From Streptomycetaceae bacterium (lineage in GTDB: Bacteria; Actinomycetota; Actinomycetes; Nanopelagicales; Nanopelagicaceae), in the NCBI GenBank assembly GCA_027483765.1, contig JAIXTW010000001.1, positions 1-64,000 of the forward strand: a DNA stretch of 64,000 nt, written 5' to 3'. Positions 52,643-61,543 of the stretch are shown piece by piece. A program made the position numbers and the translations under genes. Positions within the stretch are counted from its first letter, which is position 1. Every line of letters begins with the position of its first letter. The notes beneath the pieces are model-generated. The model saw nothing but the letters and a program-made list of their open reading frames with translations. It did no database searches and had not been told where the DNA came from.

Positions 52643-53570
52643 TTAATTGACCTCCAATTAAAGGGAGCGGTGGCACGTAACTACGTGTGAACCACGAAAT
52701 TGTCTGCGTTACCCCATCTTCAAATCTCACCTGAGGTTCCCATCCGACACTTTCCAGTTTCGTGCAACTAGGGCTCAGTCTCATGACTTGATCTTGCCGG
52801 TAAGGAACGGCCCCAAAATTGAGTAAGTTTAAGGAATTCATCCGAGAGCCAATAAATGAAACAGCATCTCGGATAGTGACCAATTCTTTATTTCCAACGT
52901 TCACGACCCCACTTATCTGTGAAGAACTTAAGGTTTCCTTAACCGCGGTTGCCACATCGAATGCGTGAAGGTAACTCCATTCTTGCTCAGCCGGGGTGAG
53001 GTCAATTGCTTTTCCCATATCAAGAGAGTCAATAACACTTGGAATTAACCACTTTGGTGAATCCATAGGACCGTACGTAGAAAAGACCCGCAACCAAACA
53101 AATCTAGATTTACTACCAATGAGAATCTTTTCGAGCGCAAGCCTGGCTTGGATCTTTGCGACCCCGTAGGCAGTCGTTGGATTATCGTCCGCGTTCTCAG
53201 TTATTTCATCAAAATGCGGGCCCACCTCGGCCTGACTTCCAACTGCCATCACAATTCCCGTTTCGACCGAATTCGCAGCCTTCACCAACTGAGCCCATCT
53301 ATCTAAGTTCTCTTTTTGAAGTGATGAGTTCCGCTCGCTATTTCCTACGCCAGCCCAGTCAAAAAGCAATAGTGCGTCAGGCTCGCTACGCTGAACAAAT
53401 TGTGCCCATTCACTTGCAGGCATTGGACGCAATTCCAAATTTTCAATCCCAGAAAGTCTATACGTGTTTGAATGTGGTTGAAAAAGCCCAATAACCTTGT
53501 GGTTTTGTGCGAGCAATCGGCAAACCCAGGAACCTAGAAAACCAGTCGCTCCACTAACTACGATTTTCAT
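52614..53570 (-). CDS. NAD-dependent epimerase/dehydratase family protein, possible CDP-sugar ketoreductase
   Basis: A 318-residue extended SDR with the cofactor loop SGATGFLGSW (6-15) and the catalytic YGVAK. It resembles short epimerase/reductases such as those reducing CDP-4-keto-deoxyhexoses (abequose or paratose synthase type). With rfbF, rfbG and the transketolase pair nearby, it could finish the CDP-sugar. The substrate is inferred from context only. Confidence 0.7.
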   Translation of the reverse strand: MKIVVSGATGFLGSWVCRLLAQNHKVIGLFQPHSNTYRLSGIENLELRPMPASEWAQFVQRSEPDALLLFDWAGVGNSERNSSLQKENLDRWAQLVKAANSVETGIVMAVGSQAEVGPHFDEITENADDNPTTAYGVAKIQARLALEKILIGSKSRFVWLRVFSTYGPMDSPKWLIPSVIDSLDMGKAIDLTPAEQEWSYLHAFDVATAVKETLSSSQISGVVNVGNKELVTIRDAVSFIGSRMNSLNLLNFGAVPYRQDQVMRLSPSCTKLESVGWEPQVRFEDGVTQTISWFTRSYVPPLPLIGGQLINLGLPQRP

Positions 53571-53586
53571 TGCAATCTATCTAGCA

Positions 53587-54147
53587 TTAGTTTTTATTCT
53601 CTTCCCAGCCAGTCAAACTAAACATTTTTGATAATTGATTCGCTATTTGAAAATAGAACTCACCTCTTCTAGTAAGGACTATTTGGTTGTCTTCTTTTTT
53701 CATTAAACCACGCTCAGTGTGCTCTTCGATTCTTTGCAGAATTGCATCTGGAACTAATCGCTCTGAAGACTTCACCAACTCCAAGTCTAAAGAACCCTGG
53801 ACAAAATTTATTGAATTATTGTGTGCCCAGGAGAGAATGTATAGCGACCTAGACCTGTCAATATTCAAAAGGGTACCCTGTGCAATAAGTATAAATAAAA
53901 GTAGACCTGTAATCAGTGATCGGAAGACTAGTGCAATTTTGAACCTAGATAATATTGGAACAAAACCTAATATAAGTATTCCTGTCAATATGGCAGCTAA
54001 GAGCATTTGCTCAAATAGCAAATCCGCGAGAATGTTTAACTGAATAACTATAAACAAGGACAGAAATCCAACAACGTTAATTATCGCAAGCAACCCAAAT
54101 ATCCGCAAAACACTTCTTATAAGAGTCACCCAGTCTCGCTTTTCCAT
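53587..54147 (-). CDS. unrecognised small membrane protein with a C-terminal cytoplasmic domain
   Basis: A 186-residue protein not recognised. Three hydrophobic segments fill the first half (about residues 12-35, 43-63 and 71-92). A helical, charged region follows, containing DRSRSLYILSW and a winged-helix-like end (DAILQRIEEHTERGLMKKEDNQIVLTRRGEFYFQ reads like a short marR/HTH-type wing in pieces). I choose the ATG at 54147 because TAAAGT ends 7 nt before it. It is divergent from the larger membrane protein gene at 54233 and may work with it. Confidence 0.6.
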   Translation of the reverse strand: MEKRDWVTLIRSVLRIFGLLAIINVVGFLSLFIVIQLNILADLLFEQMLLAAILTGILILGFVPILSRFKIALVFRSLITGLLLFILIAQGTLLNIDRSRSLYILSWAHNNSINFVQGSLDLELVKSSERLVPDAILQRIEEHTERGLMKKEDNQIVLTRRGEFYFQIANQLSKMFSLTGWEENKN

Positions 54148-54154
54148 ATCTGGC

Positions 54155-54160
54155 ACTTTA
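54155..54160 (-). promoter_or_regulatory. -10 hexamer before the small membrane protein gene
   Basis: TAAAGT on the minus strand ends 7 nt before the ATG at 54147. No Shine-Dalgarno sequence is seen. Confidence 0.4.
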
Positions 54161-54221
54161 CCAGCCGAAGTAGTTTGGAAATGCTTCGACGTACCTACTC
54201 AAGATTCATCGACTGTCGCGA

Positions 54222-54227
54222 TAGACT
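54222..54227 (+). promoter_or_regulatory. -10 hexamer before the large membrane protein gene
   Basis: TAGACT ends 5 nt before the ATG at 54233, the same hexamer as before galE and the MFS-tmk gene. No Shine-Dalgarno sequence is seen. Confidence 0.5.
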
Positions 54228-54232
54228 TAATC

Positions 54233-55633
54233 ATGCGCAAGACGGTATCGACGGCCCGCCCCAACGGATTAAAAATCAATAAGTTCCGCGTAATTGAGAT
54301 CTCCATAATTCTCTTCTGGTACTTGTCCTTGTTTCCGGGGAGACTTGGGTTCGATGGCTCCGCGGCGATTCGTATGATTCAACAAGGTCAGAGCACTGAC
54401 TGGTGGACGGCTTCATTCTTTTGGTTTCTTCGCATCTTCACAATCGGTGGAGAGAGTATCTATCTGGCTTCATTGGTCACTTATCTACTTCTGGCCTTTT
54501 CGGTGAAGTATTTGATTTTTGCTTTGCCGACTACAGAGAAAATCCGACGCCGTGCCTACTTAATTATCTTGGCAACCCCAATAGTTTCAGTGTTTGGTTT
54601 GACGGTTAGTCATGATTCATTTCAAGTGGCAGGAATTCTGATTTTAGTTGGATTTCAAATCAGAGAAATGAACTCTAAGGATGAGAACAAAGCAAAGGCA
54701 ATCCCAATTCTTTCGATAGCGTACCTCAGTTTAATGACCACCCATTTTGGTTTAGCGATTATCGCTTTAGATGTTTTGTTGCATTTCTCCCGGCGGTTAT
54801 TTCGTCGAGGATCATTATTGGCAGGAATTGTTATTCTCATATATGTAGCCAGTTCTTTTGGGGTTACAAAGCATGACCCGTCTGCCAATACTTCATGGAT
54901 GGTCGCAGACTTGAAATGCGTAGCGCAACATCCGGAAGCGAGGCTGAGTGCAGCGGATTGGAATTTCTTAGAATCAATCGCTCCAAAAACCGAATGGCAG
55001 ACGCCATTAAGTTGCACTACTGTCGATGAACCCGTCGGAACTCTGGCGAGTAGAAATCGCGAGGCACTACTTTTTAATACCGAATTTGCGCTCAATTACT
55101 TGAGTGTGGCTGCAAAAAATCCGGCAGTTGTGGCGATGGCCCATATTCAGCGGTCCAGAGGGGCCCTGCCCCCACCTTTTTTCCAAGGACCCGATAATCA
55201 AGTTGAGCTCGATCCATCTATTCCAATTGGATTTGGGACGAACATCGCCTTGCAGAACAGTATAGAGATGCTTCACCCATCGATTGATGAGCCATCCGTC
55301 AAAATCGAACTCGCTCCATTGAAACCCCTAGAGGTCATTGGGCAGGGATTAATTTTCATTGTGAATCAGGCCTCCTGGTTCTGGGGCTGGGGTGGGCTGT
55401 GGCTGTGGCCTACTTTCTACTTTTTTATCACTCGTTTTCGGAAGACAAGATTAATCACAAGGGTTAAACCACTATTCCCAGTAATTCTGTTACACGGACT
55501 TCTCGTCGCAATTGGCCCAGCACCGCTCCCCAGATACGTGATGGCCGCGGTGGTTGCCGGGGTTACATGTTCCATAGTTATGATTCTTGAATGGCTGCAC
55601 AAAACCAAAGACATCTTGGAACCTCACATTTAA
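54233..55633 (+). CDS. large membrane protein, GT-C-like, possibly glycosyltransferase or polymerase
   Basis: A 466-residue protein with about nine hydrophobic segments and a large extracytoplasmic insert (about residues 205-350). The first loop, FPGRLGFDGSAAIRMIQQGQSTDWW, is like the acidic first loop of GT-C glycosyltransferases and DUF6020-type proteins. This suggests a lipid-linked-sugar transferase on the outer face. No family is recognised with certainty. It is divergent from the unknown membrane protein at 53587. Confidence 0.6.
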   Translation: MRKTVSTARPNGLKINKFRVIEISIILFWYLSLFPGRLGFDGSAAIRMIQQGQSTDWWTASFFWFLRIFTIGGESIYLASLVTYLLLAFSVKYLIFALPTTEKIRRRAYLIILATPIVSVFGLTVSHDSFQVAGILILVGFQIREMNSKDENKAKAIPILSIAYLSLMTTHFGLAIIALDVLLHFSRRLFRRGSLLAGIVILIYVASSFGVTKHDPSANTSWMVADLKCVAQHPEARLSAADWNFLESIAPKTEWQTPLSCTTVDEPVGTLASRNREALLFNTEFALNYLSVAAKNPAVVAMAHIQRSRGALPPPFFQGPDNQVELDPSIPIGFGTNIALQNSIEMLHPSIDEPSVKIELAPLKPLEVIGQGLIFIVNQASWFWGWGGLWLWPTFYFFITRFRKTRLITRVKPLFPVILLHGLLVAIGPAPLPRYVMAAVVAGVTCSIVMILEWLHKTKDILEPHI

Positions 55634-55693
55634 ATTAAGTTTTTCTACAGGTACTAATCACTGGGAATCGTCAAAACTACTAGATTAAATCCG

Positions 55694-56620
55694 TCATTTT
55701 CGTAGTTTGTTTTTGAATAAGAACATCACGGATTCAAATTTCAAAAACTGACCAATTATAATCTGAGTCAACCTATGCATAGGACTAGTCGTAACCATTA
55801 GAATTCTTTTGGCTGTAGTATTTTTAATTAGTATATCGAACAGCTTCAAATAAGGTTTACTACCCCCCACAGTTAAATAATTGAAGGATAATAACTTTTC
55901 CAAATCTTGGAAAAATCGCAATACTTTATTGTGATTTGAGTATCGAAAATCCTTGTTCATTAAATTCTCGCCGCGATTAAGCGTCAGGGAATTTTCTGGA
56001 TTATCTGTAGTTCGGAACTTGAAGGCCACCATTGATTCAAAGTATTCAACCGAAATTAAATTGCCGAAGTTACCCTCAGACTTTCCATAACCGTTGAACC
56101 TTAAATGAAGGAGATCAATTAAGCGCTTAGAGATGTTTACAAATGATAATCTTCCGGGGTTGCCGAATTCTCTTTCGTAACTCGAGTGCGTGTCCTCAAT
56201 TACAATCATTCCATCATTATTAACACAATTAGACATTTCATACAGAGTTACGAGTTGTTGGAGGTTAGTGTGGCCTCCATCATCAAGGAGAATATCAAAA
56301 CTATCAACGTGCTTAACAAACTCTCGCCAAAATTCTGGGCGGCTTTGGTCTCCAATAAAAATTTCAAAACCATACTCCTCCCATCTTTTAGCATTAGGGT
56401 TCAAATCAATTCCGATAATCCGTGCATTCTCACCAAAAAAGTCTCTCCACATAAAAAGCGAACCACCTTGAAGAACCCCGACTTCAATGAAAGTAATACT
56501 TTTATGGCGGAACTTCGAAAACAATTGGTCGTAAATTGGGAAATAGTTGGAGTACTTCATAGCAAGGTATGGAGACTTCCCAAATGATATGTAGGAGGGA
56601 GAATTCTCCAAATTATTCAT
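55694..56620 (-). CDS. class I SAM methyltransferase, surface-glycan type
   Basis: A 308-residue protein with the SAM loop FIEVGVLQGGSLFMW, then IIGIDLNP and DILLDDGGHT, as in the Methyltransf_24/CmcI-like group found in polysaccharide and macrolide clusters. I choose the ATG at 56620, which overlaps the stop of the upstream SDR gene by 8 nt. A longer frame has no support. The C-terminal 130 residues match nothing I recognise and may bind the acceptor. Confidence 0.7.
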   Translation of the reverse strand: MNNLENSPSYISFGKSPYLAMKYSNYFPIYDQLFSKFRHKSITFIEVGVLQGGSLFMWRDFFGENARIIGIDLNPNAKRWEEYGFEIFIGDQSRPEFWREFVKHVDSFDILLDDGGHTNLQQLVTLYEMSNCVNNDGMIVIEDTHSSYEREFGNPGRLSFVNISKRLIDLLHLRFNGYGKSEGNFGNLISVEYFESMVAFKFRTTDNPENSLTLNRGENLMNKDFRYSNHNKVLRFFQDLEKLLSFNYLTVGGSKPYLKLFDILIKNTTAKRILMVTTSPMHRLTQIIIGQFLKFESVMFLFKNKLRK

Positions 56621-57629
56621 TGAATAAATCTGTCGTCCAAGACACCGGCGTTTTGTCGGTGACAAATTCAATTGGAAGATGATAGTTAAATCTACGAGGT
56701 TTTGAGATCTTGATCCATTCAATAAGTTCTGTTAATCCGTCATTCAAAGAAGTAGTTGTCTGGTAAGAAAGCAATTTCCGTGCAAGATCTGCGGAACAGT
56801 TTGCGTTTAGAACTTCTTGGGGTCTTCCTGGAAGATAAATGGGATTTAACTCAAATCCGATGATGTTTGCGATTCTAGATGCGAGCTCATTAATTGTAAT
56901 GAATTCTTCATCAGGTCCTATATTGATGGTTAATCCATTGACTAAATCTGATTCACAAGCCGTCAGAATTGGGTTAGTGACATCTTTCATGAAAGAAAAG
57001 CATCGCTTCTGATTTCCATCGCCATAAATCACAGGTTGTTTACCTTGAAGCATCCGGTTTATCATAATGGATGCTACGTTACGAAACGGGTCATCGTACT
57101 TTTGCCTGGAACCTATGATGTTGTGGGGAACTACGATTGTGTATTTCATGCCATGTGTCTCTGACATGTTTTTCAATAACATCTCTGATGCTACTTTTGC
57201 AATACCATATGGATCTTGAGGTAGTGGTTGCATGGTTTCAACAAAAGGTAGGCTGATCTGAGTTCCATATCGGGCCATTGAACTCAACATCACAAACTTA
57301 TCAACCTTGTGCTTTATCGAGGCACTGATTACATTCGCGCTAATTTGGAATGTGTTTCTGGAGATAAGCGAAGGAGAAAACACCGATAATCCTTCATACG
57401 CAGTACAGGCAGCGTGGACAACTAAATCAACACCCTCGAATTTGCTTTCGATTTTCGATAAATCATCTAGATCTGCCTCCAAGAAATCCACACCTGCAGG
57501 GACATTGCTTGGGTAACCGCCAAGGAAGTTATCTATTCCTTTGACTTTGTAACCTTTTGCTAGAAACTCATCGGCCAAATGACTGCCCATGAACCCAGCT
57601 ACTCCGGTAATCAGCACAACAGACAACAC
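56613..57629 (-). CDS. NAD-dependent sugar-nucleotide epimerase/dehydratase
   Basis: A 338-residue extended SDR related to UDP-glucose/UDP-glucuronate 4-epimerases. The loop is TGVAGFMGSH (8-17), SSMARYG gives the serine, and DPYGIAK the tyrosine and lysine. The start is a GTG at 57629. Product nucleotide sugar is not known. It forms a two-gene unit with the methyltransferase at 55694. Confidence 0.78.
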   Translation of the reverse strand: MLSVVLITGVAGFMGSHLADEFLAKGYKVKGIDNFLGGYPSNVPAGVDFLEADLDDLSKIESKFEGVDLVVHAACTAYEGLSVFSPSLISRNTFQISANVISASIKHKVDKFVMLSSMARYGTQISLPFVETMQPLPQDPYGIAKVASEMLLKNMSETHGMKYTIVVPHNIIGSRQKYDDPFRNVASIMINRMLQGKQPVIYGDGNQKRCFSFMKDVTNPILTACESDLVNGLTINIGPDEEFITINELASRIANIIGFELNPIYLPGRPQEVLNANCSADLARKLLSYQTTTSLNDGLTELIEWIKISKPRRFNYHLPIEFVTDKTPVSWTTDLFNE

Positions 57630-57721
57630 GTTCCCATTTCTACTCGAAGACTGGGAGAGTATATATACCCTAGAAAGGAATCGACCTAAAATCAGTGACC
57701 AAAGGTATCATTTCATGCCTA

Positions 57722-58462
57722 ATGAAACCTGTAGCCATTGTCACCCCGATACACAAAAGCCAACTCGATGGGTTGGAACTACGCCGACTCCAAATCTCTA
57801 TCCGGCTTAATTCAGACCTCCCTCACTATTTCGTTATACCTAGCACTTTGGAGAGAAGTACCCTTTCGAAAGAGTTTCCGCATTCAATATTTGTAGAACT
57901 CGATCCCTCAAATTTCGAAAGCATTCAGAGCTACAATCGACTTCTTCTCAACATCGGTTTTTATAAATTATTTGATGGATTCGAATTTATACAAATACTT
58001 CAAGTGGATTCTTTTCTGCAAAGGGCGATAACGCCGATTTTATCCCTAGATTATGATTACATTGGCGCTCCGTGGAGAAAACCATTTCGCGTTAGTCTAG
58101 ATAAAAAGAGTTTGCACCCAAATAACAACCGACACTTCTTCAAATCTCGCATTAAAGTGCAAGTGGGCAATGGGGGGCTTTCTTTGAGAAAAGTCCAAAG
58201 CATGATCACGCTCATTAATTACGCTCAAAAACAAACGTACTCTGCTTCTATTCTTTCAGGGATTCATAACGAAGATCTGATAATTAGTTATCTAGCAATT
58301 AAAAAAAACCTCAGAATTCCAGACATTGAAATGGCATCGAGCATCTTTACGGAAGATTATTGGAATTTTAGTCATGAGATAGAATCGATTTATGGATTTC
58401 ATGCATTGGAAAAATACAATACTCAACTAGAGACTGAATTAATTCAAAGATTTTCAGAGTGA
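57722..58462 (+). CDS. DUF5672 putative glycosyltransferase
   Basis: A 246-residue protein beginning KPVAIVTPIHKSQLDGLE, like the DUF5672 family start (VAIVVPIYKP). Further family features are LQVDSFL (possible DxD), the YIGAPW motif and VGNGGLSLRKVQ. These proteins sit in polysaccharide clusters and are thought to be GT-A glycosyltransferases. I choose the ATG at 57722. A GTG at 57695 would add nine residues. Confidence 0.75.
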   Translation: MKPVAIVTPIHKSQLDGLELRRLQISIRLNSDLPHYFVIPSTLERSTLSKEFPHSIFVELDPSNFESIQSYNRLLLNIGFYKLFDGFEFIQILQVDSFLQRAITPILSLDYDYIGAPWRKPFRVSLDKKSLHPNNNRHFFKSRIKVQVGNGGLSLRKVQSMITLINYAQKQTYSASILSGIHNEDLIISYLAIKKNLRIPDIEMASSIFTEDYWNFSHEIESIYGFHALEKYNTQLETELIQRFSE

Positions 58463-58506
58463 ACTGAAGTGCTTCAAATCACGACTAAACGAGAGGATAT
58501 CAAAGC

Positions 58507-60378
58507 ATGTGTGGATTTCTCGTAGTCCTAGAAGTCGATGAAGAAGTAAATTCAGAAGAGAAATTTGAAGGAATCTTAGAAACTTTAACGAAGCGTGGAC
58601 CGGACGGGAGTGGATTCTTACGAGAAGGTAAATTGTGGATGGGTCACACTCGGCTTGCAATAATTGATCTTTCAGAAGAAGCCAAACAACCATTCACCGC
58701 GAACAACAAAAATCAAATAATAACTTTCAATGGAGAAATCTATAATCATAATGAAATCCGAAATCAACTGATTGAACTAGGTTATGAATTTCGAACCAAG
58801 AGTGATACAGAAACAATCCTAGCTCTTTATGATTCCTTTGGTGTTGAAGGTTTCTCAATTCTAAAGGGGATGTTCGCATTTGTAATTCTCGACAAAAAAA
58901 ATGAAAAAATCGTCATTGCAAGAGACAGATTTGGCGAAAAACCAATATATATAACCAGAACACTTGGGAAGATGATAATTAGTTCCCAGTTATTGACCAA
59001 CTTTCAAGTGAGTGGAAACAATGAAATTAACCTGAATGCGATACACGATTATCTTTACTATCAATACTCAGGGCCAAACCAAACCGTTCTTCAAGACACC
59101 TACAAGTTCAGCCGAAATAGGGTTGAAATCTATGACCTCAAAGGTCGCATCTTAGAATCTAAGAAAATCTATAGCTCAAAAGTAACTAACCAGATTTCAT
59201 CTCAGGGCTCACTAATGAATAAATTAGAGCAGGCAATAAATAGAAATTTAGTCGCAGACGTACCGGTGTGTATTGCTCAGTCGGGCGGTATTGATTCAGT
59301 TGCTGTTGCGATGATTGCTTCAAGAAATTCCCTTGGTCCAATCCATTCATTTACCATTGGATATGAGGGATCGTATGATTTTGATGAACGTCCCTGGGCG
59401 GCCAAACTGTCAAAGTATTTGGGGAATATTCAACATGATATTGAAATAACGGAAGCAGACTTCATTTCGGACTTTGATGAATACGTGTTGTCATTGCAAG
59501 ACCCGATTGCGGATCCTGCCGGTTATTCACAATTTAGATTGGCTAAAACGGTTCACGACCACGGATTCAAAGTTTGCCTGACTGGGCTGGGAGCCGATGA
59601 ACTTTTTTGGGGTTATCCATGGCTGTCTAACTCGTTAAGATTGAATGGACTGACCCTTCCACGAGAGAGTGATACTTTGCTTTCTTACTTGAACGTGAAA
59701 TATATCGAGAGTTTTGCGTATAAAGTTTACAAAAATCACTTGGATATCTTTAGAGAATTACCTAAACGAATGAATCCTGATGAATTGAAATTCACTGTTG
59801 GGAATAAGGAATTCAATTCCGCCTTTAGTCTTATGAGTAAGTATTTTAATCGGGCTCATCAAAGGGACTACAACCCGTTCTTGATGACAAAAGCCAAAAA
59901 AAATGAAAATAATTTGATACCAGAACAGGTGAAAGAAACTTTATTTGACACTTGGTTGGCCTGCAATTCATTAAGTTTGATAGACCAAGTCTCTATGTAT
60001 CATTCAGTAGAGTTTAGAAACCCCTTCCTTGATTCAGATCTTGCAGATTTTGCCACACAAAGTGACCACGCACAGTTAAAATTTAATCTACTCAAGGCAA
60101 GCCTTAAAGATGAAGTTAGCGAGATACTCCCATTAGAATTCTTGAATAGACCGAAGTCCGGATTCAACTTCCCTTCAAATGTCTGGTTTCGTTCCTTACT
60201 GCGCGAGAAATCAGACGATTTGTTAAACGGGACATTAATGCAAATGGAGTTAGTCAAATCAAAAAACGTAAAGAAAGCACTTTCAAAGGTTGAAACACTA
60301 TCATGGCAGAATATTAATTTTCTTTACAAATTGCTTCTACTCGATAAATTCTTACACAGATTTGATTTGAATGAGTAG
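58507..60378 (+). CDS. asnB: asparagine synthetase-type glutamine amidotransferase
   Basis: A 623-residue protein with the N-terminal glutaminase domain (catalytic C2 in MCGF, then the conserved NGEIYN near 75-80) and the synthetase domain with the pyrophosphate loop SGGIDS (259-264). In polysaccharide clusters AsnB homologues often amidate uronic acids (WbpS type), so asparagine synthesis is not the only option. It overlaps the next gene by 8 nt. Confidence 0.9.
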   Translation: MCGFLVVLEVDEEVNSEEKFEGILETLTKRGPDGSGFLREGKLWMGHTRLAIIDLSEEAKQPFTANNKNQIITFNGEIYNHNEIRNQLIELGYEFRTKSDTETILALYDSFGVEGFSILKGMFAFVILDKKNEKIVIARDRFGEKPIYITRTLGKMIISSQLLTNFQVSGNNEINLNAIHDYLYYQYSGPNQTVLQDTYKFSRNRVEIYDLKGRILESKKIYSSKVTNQISSQGSLMNKLEQAINRNLVADVPVCIAQSGGIDSVAVAMIASRNSLGPIHSFTIGYEGSYDFDERPWAAKLSKYLGNIQHDIEITEADFISDFDEYVLSLQDPIADPAGYSQFRLAKTVHDHGFKVCLTGLGADELFWGYPWLSNSLRLNGLTLPRESDTLLSYLNVKYIESFAYKVYKNHLDIFRELPKRMNPDELKFTVGNKEFNSAFSLMSKYFNRAHQRDYNPFLMTKAKKNENNLIPEQVKETLFDTWLACNSLSLIDQVSMYHSVEFRNPFLDSDLADFATQSDHAQLKFNLLKASLKDEVSEILPLEFLNRPKSGFNFPSNVWFRSLLREKSDDLLNGTLMQMELVKSKNVKKALSKVETLSWQNINFLYKLLLLDKFLHRFDLNE

Positions 60379-61543
60379 ACATTCTTCGCCTAATTGTCAG
60401 AACGTATATGAGTTCTATTTGGATTATCGCCACCCGGTACTTCACGTACCGATATTTGAAGTCTTCAGATTTTATGGAGTTAGAAAAAGTTTAAAAACCC
60501 TAATAAAGAAAATACTGCGAATTACAAGAAAGGAGTTAGCTTCAATTGTCTGGAGGTATAACGCCTCACTTTCGGGTCAAATGTGTGACACTGGAATGAC
60601 TTGGTTTGATTCCTTAGCCTTAGAAGGCAAAGTTAATTTTGAGATTCACTGTGTACACAAGATGGCAAATAGAATTTACCGATCCAGGGAACAAGATAAA
60701 GCAAGGGAGCCTGTTACTAGCATCTTGAAAATGGATAAAATCCCTGTTGTAATTTTCGCCTATAATCGTCCGAATCTTTTGAATAATCTATTGACAACTT
60801 TAGTAAATGCAGAATTGCAAGAGAGTTTTCACTTCATTCTTTTCCTCGATGGTCCTCGAAAAGCAGAAGACATTCCGTTGATCAACGAATCGAGAACAAT
60901 TTTTGAGATGTCTGAATTGCAGAATAGGACAGTAATTGCCAAAGAAACTAACCTTGGCTTGCATAATTCCGTGATCTACGGAATGAATTCTGTCTTTCAA
61001 TCTTACGATTTTGCAATCGTTCTTGAAGATGATCTTCAGGCAAGTCCCACGGCATTAGTGTGGTTTCTGGAAGAAGCCCTACGGTTGAAGGGTGATCGGC
61101 GCTATGGGGCCGTGTGTGGTTATTTTCCAGATATTCTGGAAGAGCAATCATCAGACAATTTTGATGGGACACGGTTTCATTCATGGGGATGGGCCACATG
61201 GCAACACGTTTGGAATCAAATGGACTTTACGCAACAGAATTTATTACAGCAGGTAATGTGGGCCGATTTCCGAAGGAGTCTCTTTAAGATTAGCCCAGAC
61301 CTTCTTCCTATGGTCGTCGGTCAACTAAGTGGAAGGATTAGTTCATGGGCAATCAAATTCATAGTAAATGGCATTCAACTAAATCATATTTATCGGTTCC
61401 CCCAATCGTCGTTATTTATTAACAATGGGTTCGGCCAAACTGCGACTCATACACATTCAAGCAGGTCACAGGTGAACACAAGAAGAGTAGATTCTCAAAA
61501 TCTTTTTGAATTAGAAAGATTAGTCCGAGCCTATTATGCCTAA
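60371..61543 (+). CDS. GNT-I-like glycosyltransferase
   Basis: A 390-residue protein with an N-terminal extension (about 1-120, unrecognised, partly basic). A GT-A domain follows, starting PVVIFAYNRPNLLNNLL, with the metal motif EDDL at 219-222 and the acceptor-side SWGWATW. This resembles GT13/GNT-I-like bacterial sugar transferases. Donor and acceptor are unknown. It overlaps asnB and the GT11 gene by 8 nt each. Confidence 0.75.
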   Translation: MSRHSSPNCQNVYEFYLDYRHPVLHVPIFEVFRFYGVRKSLKTLIKKILRITRKELASIVWRYNASLSGQMCDTGMTWFDSLALEGKVNFEIHCVHKMANRIYRSREQDKAREPVTSILKMDKIPVVIFAYNRPNLLNNLLTTLVNAELQESFHFILFLDGPRKAEDIPLINESRTIFEMSELQNRTVIAKETNLGLHNSVIYGMNSVFQSYDFAIVLEDDLQASPTALVWFLEEALRLKGDRRYGAVCGYFPDILEEQSSDNFDGTRFHSWGWATWQHVWNQMDFTQQNLLQQVMWADFRRSLFKISPDLLPMVVGQLSGRISSWAIKFIVNGIQLNHIYRFPQSSLFINNGFGQTATHTHSSRSQVNTRRVDSQNLFELERLVRAYYA

